From assembly GCA_016278265.1 (NCBI GenBank), contig JADQCE010000001.1, positions 806,001 to 870,000 of the forward strand: 64,000 nt of DNA, written 5' to 3'. The notes beneath the pieces are model-generated. The model was not told the origin of the DNA. It saw nothing but the letters and a program-made list of their open reading frames with translations, and did no database searches. How positions within the stretch are numbered: position 1 is the first letter of the stretch; every line of letters begins with the position of its first letter. Position numbers and translations under genes: made by a program. Below are positions 55,329 to 63,606 of this stretch, piece by piece. This stretch comes from Halothiobacillus sp. (GTDB taxonomy: Bacteria > Pseudomonadota > Gammaproteobacteria > Halothiobacillales > Halothiobacillaceae).

Positions 55329-56096
55329 ATGAGGCGCTTCCTGCGTGGATTGACTCGAGGAGTTCGGCTGCTGGTCTATTTTGTCGCGGGCCTTTGGTTA
55401 ACCCGCCGATTTGCCCGACTGGACGAAGCGGTTCGCTTTGAGCAGGCCAGGGCGTGGCTGGAGGGCGCATCCCGGGTGCTTGGGGTGCGCGTTCGCGTAC
55501 AGGGCTTGGACCGGCTGTCCGACTTGCCGCCCGGTGGCAGCCTATGGCTCCCCAATCACGTCAGCTGGCTCGATATTCCATTGCTGGGCGGGCTCTGTGG
55601 CGGGGCGGTATTTGTTGCCAAGAGCGAGATTCGTCGCTGGCCCGTGATTGGTCGGCTGGCAAGGCTCAGCGGCACGGAATTCATCGAGCGTGGTCGGGGG
55701 AGTGAGGCGGCCACCGAGGCGGTGGCAAGGGGTCTCGAGCACGGTCGTCAGATGCTGGTGTTTGCCGAAGGCACGACCACTGATGGTCATATGGTGCGAC
55801 GCTTTCACGCCCGTTTGCTTGGTCCGGCCGTCCAGATGGAACGCCCGGTGGTGCCGATTGCCCTGCGTTACTACGACTCGCAGGGTAAGCGCACGACCGC
55901 GCCGGCATTCATCGGCAAGGAAAGCCTGTGGCCGTCATTGTGGCGGGTGCTTTCCTCGAAGGGACTCGAGGCACGCATCGACGTGCTCGAACCGATCTAT
56001 CCGACATCAGACGACAATCGCAGCGAAATTGCACGGCGTGCCCACCATGCCGTCGCCGCCCGGATCGCCACGCAAGACTATCCAGACCCCGACTGA
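55329..56096 (+). CDS. 1-acyl-sn-glycerol-3-phosphate acyltransferase-like (PlsC family)
   Basis: 255 residues. One N-terminal hydrophobic segment (about 10-25), HX4D motif in LPNHVSWLDIPLLGG near 75, GTEFIERGRG near 115, and an FAEGTTTDG block near 142 (the EGT motif). Such enzymes acylate lysophosphatidic acid or related lysolipids. Being next to pgsA suggests a role in phospholipid synthesis, perhaps as a second PlsC paralogue. ATG 55329 lies 7 bases after the pgsA stop. Confidence 0.87.
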   Translation: MRRFLRGLTRGVRLLVYFVAGLWLTRRFARLDEAVRFEQARAWLEGASRVLGVRVRVQGLDRLSDLPPGGSLWLPNHVSWLDIPLLGGLCGGAVFVAKSEIRRWPVIGRLARLSGTEFIERGRGSEAATEAVARGLEHGRQMLVFAEGTTTDGHMVRRFHARLLGPAVQMERPVVPIALRYYDSQGKRTTAPAFIGKESLWPSLWRVLSSKGLEARIDVLEPIYPTSDDNRSEIARRAHHAVAARIATQDYPDPD

Positions 56097-56166
56097 ATGT
56101 CGGGTGACATGACGAGATCGATCGTTGTTGCTTTCTGGGCGATGTCTGGTCGGCGCTAACCTTCCG

Positions 56167-56874
56167 TCAGTTACCCATCACCCCACGCATCAGCTGCTGC
56201 AGATCCAGCGGCTTGCTCGGCATGGCAAACCGGGCATCGGGTTGAGGGGTGTCCGAAATGGACTCGAGGCGAAAGTCGTCACCAAAGCGCAGCACCGCGA
56301 GTCCGCGACGGTTGAGCTCCTGTTCTGCGCCCTCATGACCACTCACACCGGTTCCACTGGCAATTGCTCGGGTCATGCCGCCCAGCAGGGCATCCTGCAT
56401 TTCCCTGACCAGAGGGTCGTCGGTCAGTATCGCCTCGTCGAAGCGGGCTTTGCCTGCACTGTCGACCCAACTCACCCGGTAGCGCTCGCCGTCGACGCCG
56501 GCAACCGTCTCGCGTTGCCCGGTCGCCTCCAGTGACGTGATCTGACTGGGAACCACGGCGTCTGGTCCGAGCCGCGCCAAGGCGTTGTGCTGCCCAAGTA
56601 GCGCCGCCAACTGGTCGAGATCCATGGTTACCGGGTGACCGGCGACCTTCGCCACGCCCCAGGCCTTGCCGTCGATAGCCAGCACGTGGGCGGTTTCGTT
56701 GGGCGTATCCAGGCGGCTTCGTTCGGGTGTTTGCCAACTGAACGTCAGCGACGGCACGGACCGGTCGGCGGTCTGGAAACGGGCCTGACCCTCGGCGAGG
56801 GCCGCCGACGCGAGGGTGGTGCCCAAGCCGACGGAAAGGCCCACGCGCAGTATCGAGCAGATCAATGATTTCAA
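56167..56874 (-). CDS. Uncharacterised secreted protein
   Basis: 235 residues. A signal peptide of about 28 residues ends LASAALA, and the mature protein is soluble with DLDQLAALLGQHNAL, SLEATGQRETVAGVDGERYRVSW and a C-terminal PLDLQQLMRGVMGN. It resembles proteins with a lipoprotein-like or DUF4412-type beta fold, but I cannot name it with confidence. The start TTG 56874 has GGGAG 6 bases upstream and gives a compact signal peptide. ATG 56925 would add a 17-residue charged extension before it. It is convergent with the PlsC-like gene. Confidence 0.7.
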   Translation of the reverse strand: MKSLICSILRVGLSVGLGTTLASAALAEGQARFQTADRSVPSLTFSWQTPERSRLDTPNETAHVLAIDGKAWGVAKVAGHPVTMDLDQLAALLGQHNALARLGPDAVVPSQITSLEATGQRETVAGVDGERYRVSWVDSAGKARFDEAILTDDPLVREMQDALLGGMTRAIASGTGVSGHEGAEQELNRRGLAVLRFGDDFRLESISDTPQPDARFAMPSKPLDLQQLMRGVMGN

Positions 56875-56958
56875 ACGTGGCTCCCGGGTATGGCAATGGT
56901 CTTGGGTTGGTTCGACCGTTTCCATGGGTGGGAATTCCCCGCCGCGTTCCGGTGGTAT

Positions 56959-57918
56959 CTATCGCACCCAGGCCGGGATGAGGCGGGTAAAGGCGATCAG
57001 GCCGACGAGCTCGATCAGCGATTGCAGGATGATCACGGTCACCACCGGTTGCAGGGAGGCCGGCAAGGCCAGCGCAATCGGCAAGATCATGAAGGAGTTT
57101 CGACTGGCGGCACTGAAGGCGATGGTGCGACGGGCGGCGGCGGGCAGGCCGCCCATTCGCCCGGCCGCGTCGGCGATCCAGGGGGCGAGCAGAAGATAAA
57201 GCACGAACACCAGGGCGACCGACCATAGCGTGCCAAGTTCTGCGACCACCTGCGGTGCGTGCGACAGCATGATGGCAAAAAGGACGACAGCGAGCAGCGG
57301 TACGGGCAGCCATGCCATGGTCTCCGTCCAGCGTTGCAGCGCACCGTACCGTCGTCCGCCGAGGTCGGTCAGCCAGGCTGCGATCAACGGGAGCAGGATG
57401 ATCAGCACGAACGCCATGATCATCGATGCGGGTTGCCACTGGGTCCAGAGGTCACCGGCGGTAAACAACCATAGGTAAAGAGGCAACAACAGGATCTGGA
57501 CGATCAGGAGGATCGGGGTGGCGGCGAGCGCGCGCGGCACGTCCGCCCGGCCCAGTTGGGAGAAGGTCACGAACCAGTCGGTGCATGGGACCAGCAGGAC
57601 CAGGAACACCCCCAAGGCAAGGACGGGATCGTCCACGAACAGACATGTCAGCAGCCAGACAAGGGCGGGCGCCAGCAGGAAATTGACCACCAATATCACC
57701 GCGAGAAAGCGCCGATCTGCCAATGCCGCGCCCATGGCGCCCAGGTGCGTTTGGGTGAAAGTCACGTAAAGCAGGGCGCCGAGAAGGGGCCAGATAAGCC
57801 ACTCTAGCCACCCTTCGCTTGGCGGTGCGATCAGACCGATCGCAAGTCCTACCGAGATCGCCAACAGGTAGACCACCACCTGATACTTCTCGAGCGTGAG
57901 TCGGGGGTTAATGGGCAA
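56959..57918 (-). CDS. BASS-superfamily transporter (arsenite/Acr3-like)
   Basis: 319 residues with about ten membrane segments. The segment LLVPCTDWFVTFSQLGRADVPRAL near 110-135 resembles the Acr3-type Cys-containing helix of arsenic-resistance permeases; the rest has a bile-acid-symporter (BASS) pattern. No arsR or arsC is adjacent, so arsenite as substrate is inference. TTG 57918 is the start, one base after the znuB stop, and there is no in-frame ATG near it. It may be the last gene of the znu transcription unit. Confidence 0.75.
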   Translation of the reverse strand: MPINPRLTLEKYQVVVYLLAISVGLAIGLIAPPSEGWLEWLIWPLLGALLYVTFTQTHLGAMGAALADRRFLAVILVVNFLLAPALVWLLTCLFVDDPVLALGVFLVLLVPCTDWFVTFSQLGRADVPRALAATPILLIVQILLLPLYLWLFTAGDLWTQWQPASMIMAFVLIILLPLIAAWLTDLGGRRYGALQRWTETMAWLPVPLLAVVLFAIMLSHAPQVVAELGTLWSVALVFVLYLLLAPWIADAAGRMGGLPAAARRTIAFSAASRNSFMILPIALALPASLQPVVTVIILQSLIELVGLIAFTRLIPAWVR

Positions 57919-57919
57919 C

Positions 57920-58741
57920 TCAGCGTCTTGACGCGCGGAGAAGTCGCTCGATACCCACGACGACGAGATATATCACGCAGGCCGTGGCGATGATGGCCGG
58001 CCCCGAGCCGAGATTGAACCAGTAACTTGCGTACAGGCCCGCCAGGCAGAACAACAAGCTGAAGGCGGCCGAGAGTACCATCATGCCGCCCAGCGTGCGG
58101 GTGTAGCGCTGGGCCAGATAGGGCGGCAGGGTCAGCAGCGCGATCACCAGTAGCAGGCCGACGACCTGGATCATCATGACCACCGTCTCGGCTACCAATA
58201 GCAGCAGCATGAAATACAGCCCCGTAACTGGAATGCCGCGGGTGCGCGCGTAGACGGGATCGAAGGAAAACGAGAGCAGGTCGCGGTAGAAATAGAGCGC
58301 CAGTCCCAGGATGACGGCATCGATGCCAGCCATCAGCCAGAGATCGACGGTGGCGACGGTGAGAATCGAGCCGAACAGGTAGGTCATTAGCCCGGCCTGG
58401 TAGCCCGGCGTGAGTTCGACCAGGATCAGGCCGAACGCCATGCCCGCGGCCCAGATCACCCCGATCAACGTGTCGGTACGTTCTCGCCGCCGCCGGGTGA
58501 GCGCCCCGAGCAAGAGTGCTGCGCCCGCGGTGAACAGGCCGGTGACCGGCAGTACCGGCAGGCCGAGGAAGATGGCGGTACCCACTCCGCCATAGGCGGT
58601 ATGGGCGATGCCGCCGGTCATGAATACCAGCCGATTGACTACCACGAGCGCTCCGACGATGCCGGCCGCAATGCTGACCAGCAACGCGGCGATCAGCGCA
58701 TGCTGGACGAAGCCGTGTCCGAGCAGGTCCATCAGGCTCAT
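57920..58741 (-). CDS. znuB: Zinc ABC transporter permease ZnuB
   Basis: 273 residues with about eight membrane segments, ABC-3 family. Typical segments are FVQHALIAALLVSIAAGIVGALVV at the start, GGIAHTAYGGVGTAIFLG near 40 (Gly-rich, in place of the usual S-H-A) and LVAETVVMMIQVVGLLLVIALLTLPP near 175. It forms the membrane channel for zinc with ZnuC. ATG 58741 overlaps the znuC stop (ATGA). Confidence 0.93.
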   Translation of the reverse strand: MSLMDLLGHGFVQHALIAALLVSIAAGIVGALVVVNRLVFMTGGIAHTAYGGVGTAIFLGLPVLPVTGLFTAGAALLLGALTRRRRERTDTLIGVIWAAGMAFGLILVELTPGYQAGLMTYLFGSILTVATVDLWLMAGIDAVILGLALYFYRDLLSFSFDPVYARTRGIPVTGLYFMLLLLVAETVVMMIQVVGLLLVIALLTLPPYLAQRYTRTLGGMMVLSAAFSLLFCLAGLYASYWFNLGSGPAIIATACVIYLVVVGIERLLRASRR

Positions 58742-59544
58742 TGCGGACCCCTGTCCTGAGCGGCGTGTGCGTGTTGGGAGGGCAGGTGCGCGTTGAGGGC
58801 GGCATGTCCCATCGGGCAGTCCGCACCGTGCTGGCCGTACATCAGGCCCAGCATTTCCTCGGTGATGGCCGGCCCCTCGCCACTGACCAGCCAGCGATTG
58901 ACCGCGATCACCTGCGAGACGGCCTGCCGGGTAATGCCGAGATCATGGCTGACCATCACCCGGGTGAGCGTGCCGCCGAGGTCTTCAAGGGTCTCGTGGA
59001 TGCAGGCGCGCCCGTAGGGATCGATGTTGGAAAAGGGCTCGTCGAGCAGCAATAGCTCCGGTTCGGTGATCAGGGCGCGCGCGATCAACACGCGTTGCCG
59101 TTGCCCACCGGAGAGCGATCCGAATGGACGTTGCGCCAGTTCCTGGATCCCGGTGCGCTCCAGCGCCTGCCGGGCGCATTCCCGCTCGTCGGCGTGAAAA
59201 CCGGGCCCGTGGCGGCGGCCGTGCGGCAGCCCCATCAGGACCACCTGTTCCACGGTGGCGGGGAACCCCGGCGCGAGGTTGCCGTGCTGCGGCACGTAAC
59301 CGATTCGTTCCGGATGCCGGCCGGGCTTGTCGCCGAAAACGCGTACCGAGCCGGCATCCGGCCGGTAAAGGCCGAGTATCAGATGAAGAAGGGTCGTCTT
59401 GCCGCCACCGTTGGGCCCCACGATCACGGTGAACGCGCCGTGCGGGATCACCAGATCGATCGCCTCGAGGATGGGCTCGCGTTCGAAACGGAAACTCACG
59501 TTTTCCAGGACGATCGCGGCGGAATCAGGATCGGATGCCGTCAT
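58738..59544 (-). CDS. znuC: Zinc ABC transporter ATP-binding protein ZnuC
   Basis: 268 residues. Walker A GPNGGGKTTLL near 40, signature LSGGQRQRVLIARAL near 144, Walker B LLLLDEPFSNID near 163 and the switch His in VMVSHDLG near 197. A C-terminal tail with HAALNAHLPSQHAHAAQD is His-rich, as in other ZnuC proteins, and may bind zinc. Powers ZnuB. Lies between znuA and znuB. Confidence 0.94.
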   Translation of the reverse strand: MTASDPDSAAIVLENVSFRFEREPILEAIDLVIPHGAFTVIVGPNGGGKTTLLHLILGLYRPDAGSVRVFGDKPGRHPERIGYVPQHGNLAPGFPATVEQVVLMGLPHGRRHGPGFHADERECARQALERTGIQELAQRPFGSLSGGQRQRVLIARALITEPELLLLDEPFSNIDPYGRACIHETLEDLGGTLTRVMVSHDLGITRQAVSQVIAVNRWLVSGEGPAITEEMLGLMYGQHGADCPMGHAALNAHLPSQHAHAAQDRGPQ

Positions 59545-59552
59545 GGAGAGGA

Positions 59553-60530
59553 TCAGTGCTCGTCTTCGTGGTTGGTATCGGTCGCCGGCGTTGACGGTTC
59601 GAGCGCCTCGGCAAGCGTTGCGGCAATCGCCCGCATGCCCGCGGGCCAGTCGCGTGCCAGGGGGTCGAGTGTCAGCACCTCGCCGTCGATCTCGCGGGCA
59701 ATGGTACGGGCCGCCCCCTGGGCGAACTGGGGTTCGATGAAGATTACCCGAATGTGATGGTCGCGCGCCTGCTCGATGATGCGCGCCAGTTCCCTCGGGG
59801 CGGGTTCCTTGCCCTCGACCTCGATCGGCATCTGCTCAAGCCCGTAACTCGCGCCGAAATAGCCGAAGGCTGGATGGAACACCAGGAACCGCCGCGTCGC
59901 CGGATCCATGCCGGTCAGGGCATCGAGAATAGCGCTGTCCAGGGTGTTGATCTGCTCGGCGAGTCGGCGAAAACCACGATGGAAGTCGGCGGCCCGCTCT
60001 GGCACGGCCTCGATCAACGCATCACGAATCGTCTCGGCTTGCAGCCGCACCAAGGGCGGGGATAGCCAGACGTGAGGATCACGGGCCGCGTCATCGGGGG
60101 CCGCATCGTGGTCGTTTTCGCCATGATCGTGTCCCGCGTGGGCGATCATCGCCCGTCGCTGGATGGTTGCCACGGTGTCGATGACGCTCATCTCTGGGTT
60201 GGCCGATCGAAAGCGCGGCAGCCAACCCTTCTCGAAGGGCACTCCGATGGAGAAATACAGTTCGGCACGCGACAGTGCCGCCATCTGTCGTGGCGTCGGC
60301 TCGTAGGTGACCGGCTCGGCGTTGGCCGGGACCATGACCTGCACGTCGACATGCTCACCGCCGATGGTCTCGACGAAATACGCCTGCGGCGGGATCGAGA
60401 CGGCCACGTCCAGGGTGGCCGCGCGCGCATTCAGGGCCAAGATCATGAGGACCATGCCGGCGAGGGCGAGACCCGTGGCGCCGAGTCGAGGCGCCAACAG
60501 GCGAGGAAGCGGCGAACGGTCGAGGATCAT
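59553..60530 (-). CDS. znuA: Periplasmic zinc-binding protein ZnuA
   Basis: 325 residues. A signal peptide (about 1-38, ending LNARAA) is followed by the cluster A-I domain with VSIPPQAYFVETIGG, EPVTYEPTPRQM and a His/Asp-rich metal loop (HAGHDHGENDHDAA at about 132-145). The zinc-ligand blocks DPHVWLSP, FHPAFGYF and IFIEPQF follow. The charged loop is diagnostic of ZnuA rather than manganese-binding relatives. A Zur-type operator lies 40 bases upstream, so zinc starvation should induce the operon. Confidence 0.94.
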   Translation of the reverse strand: MILDRSPLPRLLAPRLGATGLALAGMVLMILALNARAATLDVAVSIPPQAYFVETIGGEHVDVQVMVPANAEPVTYEPTPRQMAALSRAELYFSIGVPFEKGWLPRFRSANPEMSVIDTVATIQRRAMIAHAGHDHGENDHDAAPDDAARDPHVWLSPPLVRLQAETIRDALIEAVPERAADFHRGFRRLAEQINTLDSAILDALTGMDPATRRFLVFHPAFGYFGASYGLEQMPIEVEGKEPAPRELARIIEQARDHHIRVIFIEPQFAQGAARTIAREIDGEVLTLDPLARDWPAGMRAIAATLAEALEPSTPATDTNHEDEH

Positions 60531-60569
60531 GGGGCGGCTCTCCCGGGGGAATCGGTGCTAGGGCAAAAC

Positions 60570-60582
60570 GTTATTGTATAAC
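60570..60582 (-). promoter_or_regulatory. Zur-type operator upstream of znuA
   Basis: GTTATTGTATAAC is a 5-3-5 palindrome (GTTAT, TGT, ATAAC) set in an AT-rich patch, 40 bases before the znuA start. The known Zur box core GTTATAATATAAC differs only in the central three bases. Zinc-loaded Zur would repress znuA-znuC-znuB. No zur gene is in this window. Confidence 0.8.
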
Positions 60583-60628
60583 ACCAAGGCTAGGGTAGGT
60601 GCCAGTCCTGGTGCTGACCGACCGAGTT

Positions 60629-62617
60629 TCATGCCCGCCGCATCGGCCATCGTCCGCGCCAGAACAGTCGCCGATGCAGGTTGGCCAGTCGCGTCGTCAA
60701 CAGGGCTGACTGGCGTCGACTCGGTGAGCGCGCGTAGCGGGTCGCTTCCAGCAACTGACCGACTCGACGCAGATCTTCGGTGGCAAAGGGCAGGGCCACT
60801 GCCGCACGGCGCAGTAGCGCGCGCTCGGATTCCGGGTTGTCACGGTGAATGCCCAGTCGCGCCAGGTCATCCTGGAGTCGCATCCAGAGGTATTCGGCCT
60901 CGCTGCCTGCCTGCCGTCGGCGTTCACGACGCGCGATAAGTACGAGCAGCCCCCACCAGGTCAGCACCGCCACACCCAATGCCCACAGCGCCGCCCAGAC
61001 GGGATGATTCATCGCTAGCCCCAGTTTGCCGAGCCATTCGTGCTGCAGCCGTCCGTCATAGCCGAGCACGTACTGGTTCCAGCGATTGTCCATCTGTTCG
61101 GCCAGTAATCGCATCTGTCGGCCGAACGACCCCTCCGCCCGGCGAACGGTGGCCGGCAGGTTGGCATCGTCGGCCATCGAGCGGGCAATGCCCTCCTGGA
61201 TGCGTTCGGGCGCGACCGCCGCGGTGGGATCGACACGTTGCCAGCCATCGTCTGCGGTCCACACCTCGGCCCAGGCATGCGCATCGGACTGGCGCACCAC
61301 CAGGTAGTCGCCGTTGAATTCACCGCCCTGATAGCCGGTCACCACCCGGGCCGGCACGTCGGCGGCACGCATGAGGCGGACGAACGCATCGGCGTAGTCC
61401 GCGCAGTAACCCCGTTGTGTCTCGAACAGGAAGGTGTCGGCCCGATCCGCGCCCTCCCGTCGCCCGGGGGAGCGGCTGTACTCGAAGTTCTGTTCGCGGA
61501 AATAGCTGAGGGCCAGCTCGATACGTTCAGCCGGTGGTCGATCGCGCCAGTCTTGGGCCAGATCGGCGAGCAAGGGGTTGAGTCCGCCCAGCGCGAGGTA
61601 CTGTTGTCGCCGAAAGCGCGGCAGGCCACCGACGTCGAGTCGGTAGTCGAGTGCCGAGGTCAGTTGGTATCGCAGTCGATCGTCGATCGGGCGTTCGCGT
61701 TGGACGACAAGATTGCCGTCGACCCGGCTTCCGGCCGGTGTGTCGATGGCGGCGGCAAGGCTGGGCAATTGACGGGCGTCTGTCGGCTCCAAGGTGATCT
61801 CGTAGGTTACTCGCGAGTCGTCCAGTGTTTCCAGCCGCGGCGTACCGGCCACCGGATCGGCAATCCAGCTCTCCGGGTCGTCCTCGGCAAAACCGCTCAT
61901 CACGAACACGCGCCAGTAGCGCTGTTCGGGAGGAATCGGTGAGCCGTCGAAACGTACCCGGAACGCAGGGCTCGGATCTTCGGCGAGTTCGTCGAATTGC
62001 CCCGGGCGCATTTGTTCGGACAGTCCGGTCTGCGCCTGACCACCCGGCTGTTCAACGCCCCAAAGGGCACCCGGTGGGCGGGGGAACAGGGCAAAGAGGA
62101 TCAGGGTGAATGGCAGGCCGAGCAGCAGCAGGCGCCCGGCCTCCCGCAGGCGTTGTCCGAGGTGGTGTGCCGTCGGTGCGGTCGGCTGGCTGATTCCCAT
62201 CCAGGCACCCACCAGCAGCCAGAACAGGACCATGACCAGGGCGAAAATAACGATCGCCTGATCGAACAACAGCACGCTGATTAGCAGGAAGAACGCCAGC
62301 AGCAGCACGCCGTACTGGTCGCGGGTCTCGTGGGTTTCCAGCAACTTGAAGCCGGCGGCGACGACCAGCAGGGCCACCCCGGCATCCCGGCCCCACAGCG
62401 CATGGAAATGCAGGGCGACCACCGCGGTGCTGGCCGTGGCAAGGAGCAGCAACAACCAGCGGGGCGGCAAGGGAAAGCCGCTGACCTCATGTACACGCCG
62501 CCAGGTGAATGCGGCGATGACGATCGGCAGCACCGCCCAGGGCAGGTGGGGCAGCAATAGCCCGACCGAGCCGACCAGCACCAGCCAGAGCAACGGATCG
62601 AGTCGTGCCACTGCCAT
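60629..62617 (-). CDS. TgpA-like transglutaminase-domain membrane protein
   Basis: 662 residues. Six N-terminal membrane segments (about 10-180, DUF3488) are followed by a periplasmic part with a transglutaminase-like domain at about 390-490: GYCADYADAFVRLMR (Cys), SDAHAWAEVW (His) and RVDPTAA (Asp), the full triad. A last membrane helix lies near 545-565 (VWAALWALGVAVLTWWGLLVL), then a cytoplasmic DUF4129-type tail. TgpA of Pseudomonas is essential; its substrate is unknown. The ATG overlaps the DUF58 gene stop (TGATG). Confidence 0.9.
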   Translation of the reverse strand: MAVARLDPLLWLVLVGSVGLLLPHLPWAVLPIVIAAFTWRRVHEVSGFPLPPRWLLLLLATASTAVVALHFHALWGRDAGVALLVVAAGFKLLETHETRDQYGVLLLAFFLLISVLLFDQAIVIFALVMVLFWLLVGAWMGISQPTAPTAHHLGQRLREAGRLLLLGLPFTLILFALFPRPPGALWGVEQPGGQAQTGLSEQMRPGQFDELAEDPSPAFRVRFDGSPIPPEQRYWRVFVMSGFAEDDPESWIADPVAGTPRLETLDDSRVTYEITLEPTDARQLPSLAAAIDTPAGSRVDGNLVVQRERPIDDRLRYQLTSALDYRLDVGGLPRFRRQQYLALGGLNPLLADLAQDWRDRPPAERIELALSYFREQNFEYSRSPGRREGADRADTFLFETQRGYCADYADAFVRLMRAADVPARVVTGYQGGEFNGDYLVVRQSDAHAWAEVWTADDGWQRVDPTAAVAPERIQEGIARSMADDANLPATVRRAEGSFGRQMRLLAEQMDNRWNQYVLGYDGRLQHEWLGKLGLAMNHPVWAALWALGVAVLTWWGLLVLIARRERRRQAGSEAEYLWMRLQDDLARLGIHRDNPESERALLRRAAVALPFATEDLRRVGQLLEATRYARSPSRRQSALLTTRLANLHRRLFWRGRWPMRRA

Positions 62618-63555
62618 CAGTACGGATCCCCAGGGGCCACGTGGTCGAATCCCTGGTCATCGCGCTGACGGCCGAAACGGGCCAATCGCTGCAGGGCGGT
62701 CTGGTATCGCTGGGCGGGGTTCGTGGTGGCCGATGCGTCCAGGTCATCCTCGCCAGGCAGGCGCAGCACCCAGGGCCGTTGCGCGCGTTTGAGGTCCATC
62801 AGGCGTTCGGTCATAGCCGAAAGGCGCGTTTCGCGTGGCCCGACGAATGCCTCGTAGTCGACGAGTTCGGGATCGGGCCGTTCGCTGTCCGCCTCCGGGT
62901 GACGGGTCAGCAGTTGGCCCGTTTTGGCGTAGTGACGGAAGACGACATGGCGGATCGGATCGCCGGGGTGATAGCTGCGCAGGCGCGTCGGGTCGCCCTC
63001 CAGGCTCGCCTGGTCGCCCGGGTCGTCGCTTTCTGTCCGTTGGCCCTGGTCGATCCCTTCGATCGGGGCGGGATGAACCCACTGACCGATCCCCGGAGAG
63101 AACCGCCGCCGGACCGTCCAGAGCCCGAGCGGATAGGGCGTCTCGAGGGTGATTTCCGGGAGAGGCAAATAGCCGCGCGGTTCGCCGGGCAGGGTCATCG
63201 AGGCGATCGTGGAACCCGGCGGGGAAAGGGCGGTATGTTCGACGGTTTCCTCGAGGCCGGCATCGACCCGCAGCGGCGGCACGGTCGCGTGGCTGGTGAA
63301 CTCGATGGAGACCGTGCCGGCCTCCCCGGCGGCACGCATGCCGGGCGGAATAACACGGACTCGCACCGCGGACAGGGCGCGCCAGCCCTGCCAGGCGCTG
63401 TTGATCATCAGGGCGATCATCATGAAGGCGATCAGGAAGATGAGGTTGTTGCCGTAGTTGATCGCCGCGAGCAGCATGGCCACCGTGATGATCGCCAGGC
63501 CCAGGCCGAATCGGCGCGGACGGATCTGCAGGGGTGAGAGCGTCTGCTGGGGCAC
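62617..63555 (-). CDS. DUF58-family protein
   Basis: 312 residues. Two N-terminal membrane helices lie at about 14-30 and 32-52, and the DUF58 block DPTRLRSYHPGDPIRHVVFRHYAKTGQLLTR near 212 has its diagnostic arginine and histidine residues. DUF58 proteins have a von Willebrand factor A-like fold and regularly pair with MoxR ATPases and TgpA-like proteins. The GTG start at 63555 follows the repeat remnant at 63559-63597, which fills the gap to the MoxR gene. Confidence 0.87.
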   Translation of the reverse strand: MPQQTLSPLQIRPRRFGLGLAIITVAMLLAAINYGNNLIFLIAFMMIALMINSAWQGWRALSAVRVRVIPPGMRAAGEAGTVSIEFTSHATVPPLRVDAGLEETVEHTALSPPGSTIASMTLPGEPRGYLPLPEITLETPYPLGLWTVRRRFSPGIGQWVHPAPIEGIDQGQRTESDDPGDQASLEGDPTRLRSYHPGDPIRHVVFRHYAKTGQLLTRHPEADSERPDPELVDYEAFVGPRETRLSAMTERLMDLKRAQRPWVLRLPGEDDLDASATTNPAQRYQTALQRLARFGRQRDDQGFDHVAPGDPY

Positions 63556-63558
63556 AGT

Positions 63559-63597
63559 GGAACCTCTGCACGTTTCGATGGTGCCTCTGCGGGACCG
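63559..63597 (+). repeat. Remnant of the inverted-repeat element end
   Basis: 39 bases here match the reverse complement of the right end of the 3676-3959 element at 35 positions: GGAACCTCTGCACGTTTCGA against GGAAACCCTGCACGATTCGA, then GTGCCTCTGCGGGACCG shared. It occupies nearly the whole 51-base gap between moxR-like and DUF58 genes. No second arm is nearby, so it is a solo end or fragment. Confidence 0.72.
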
Positions 63598-63606
63598 AGG
63601 GTGGGG

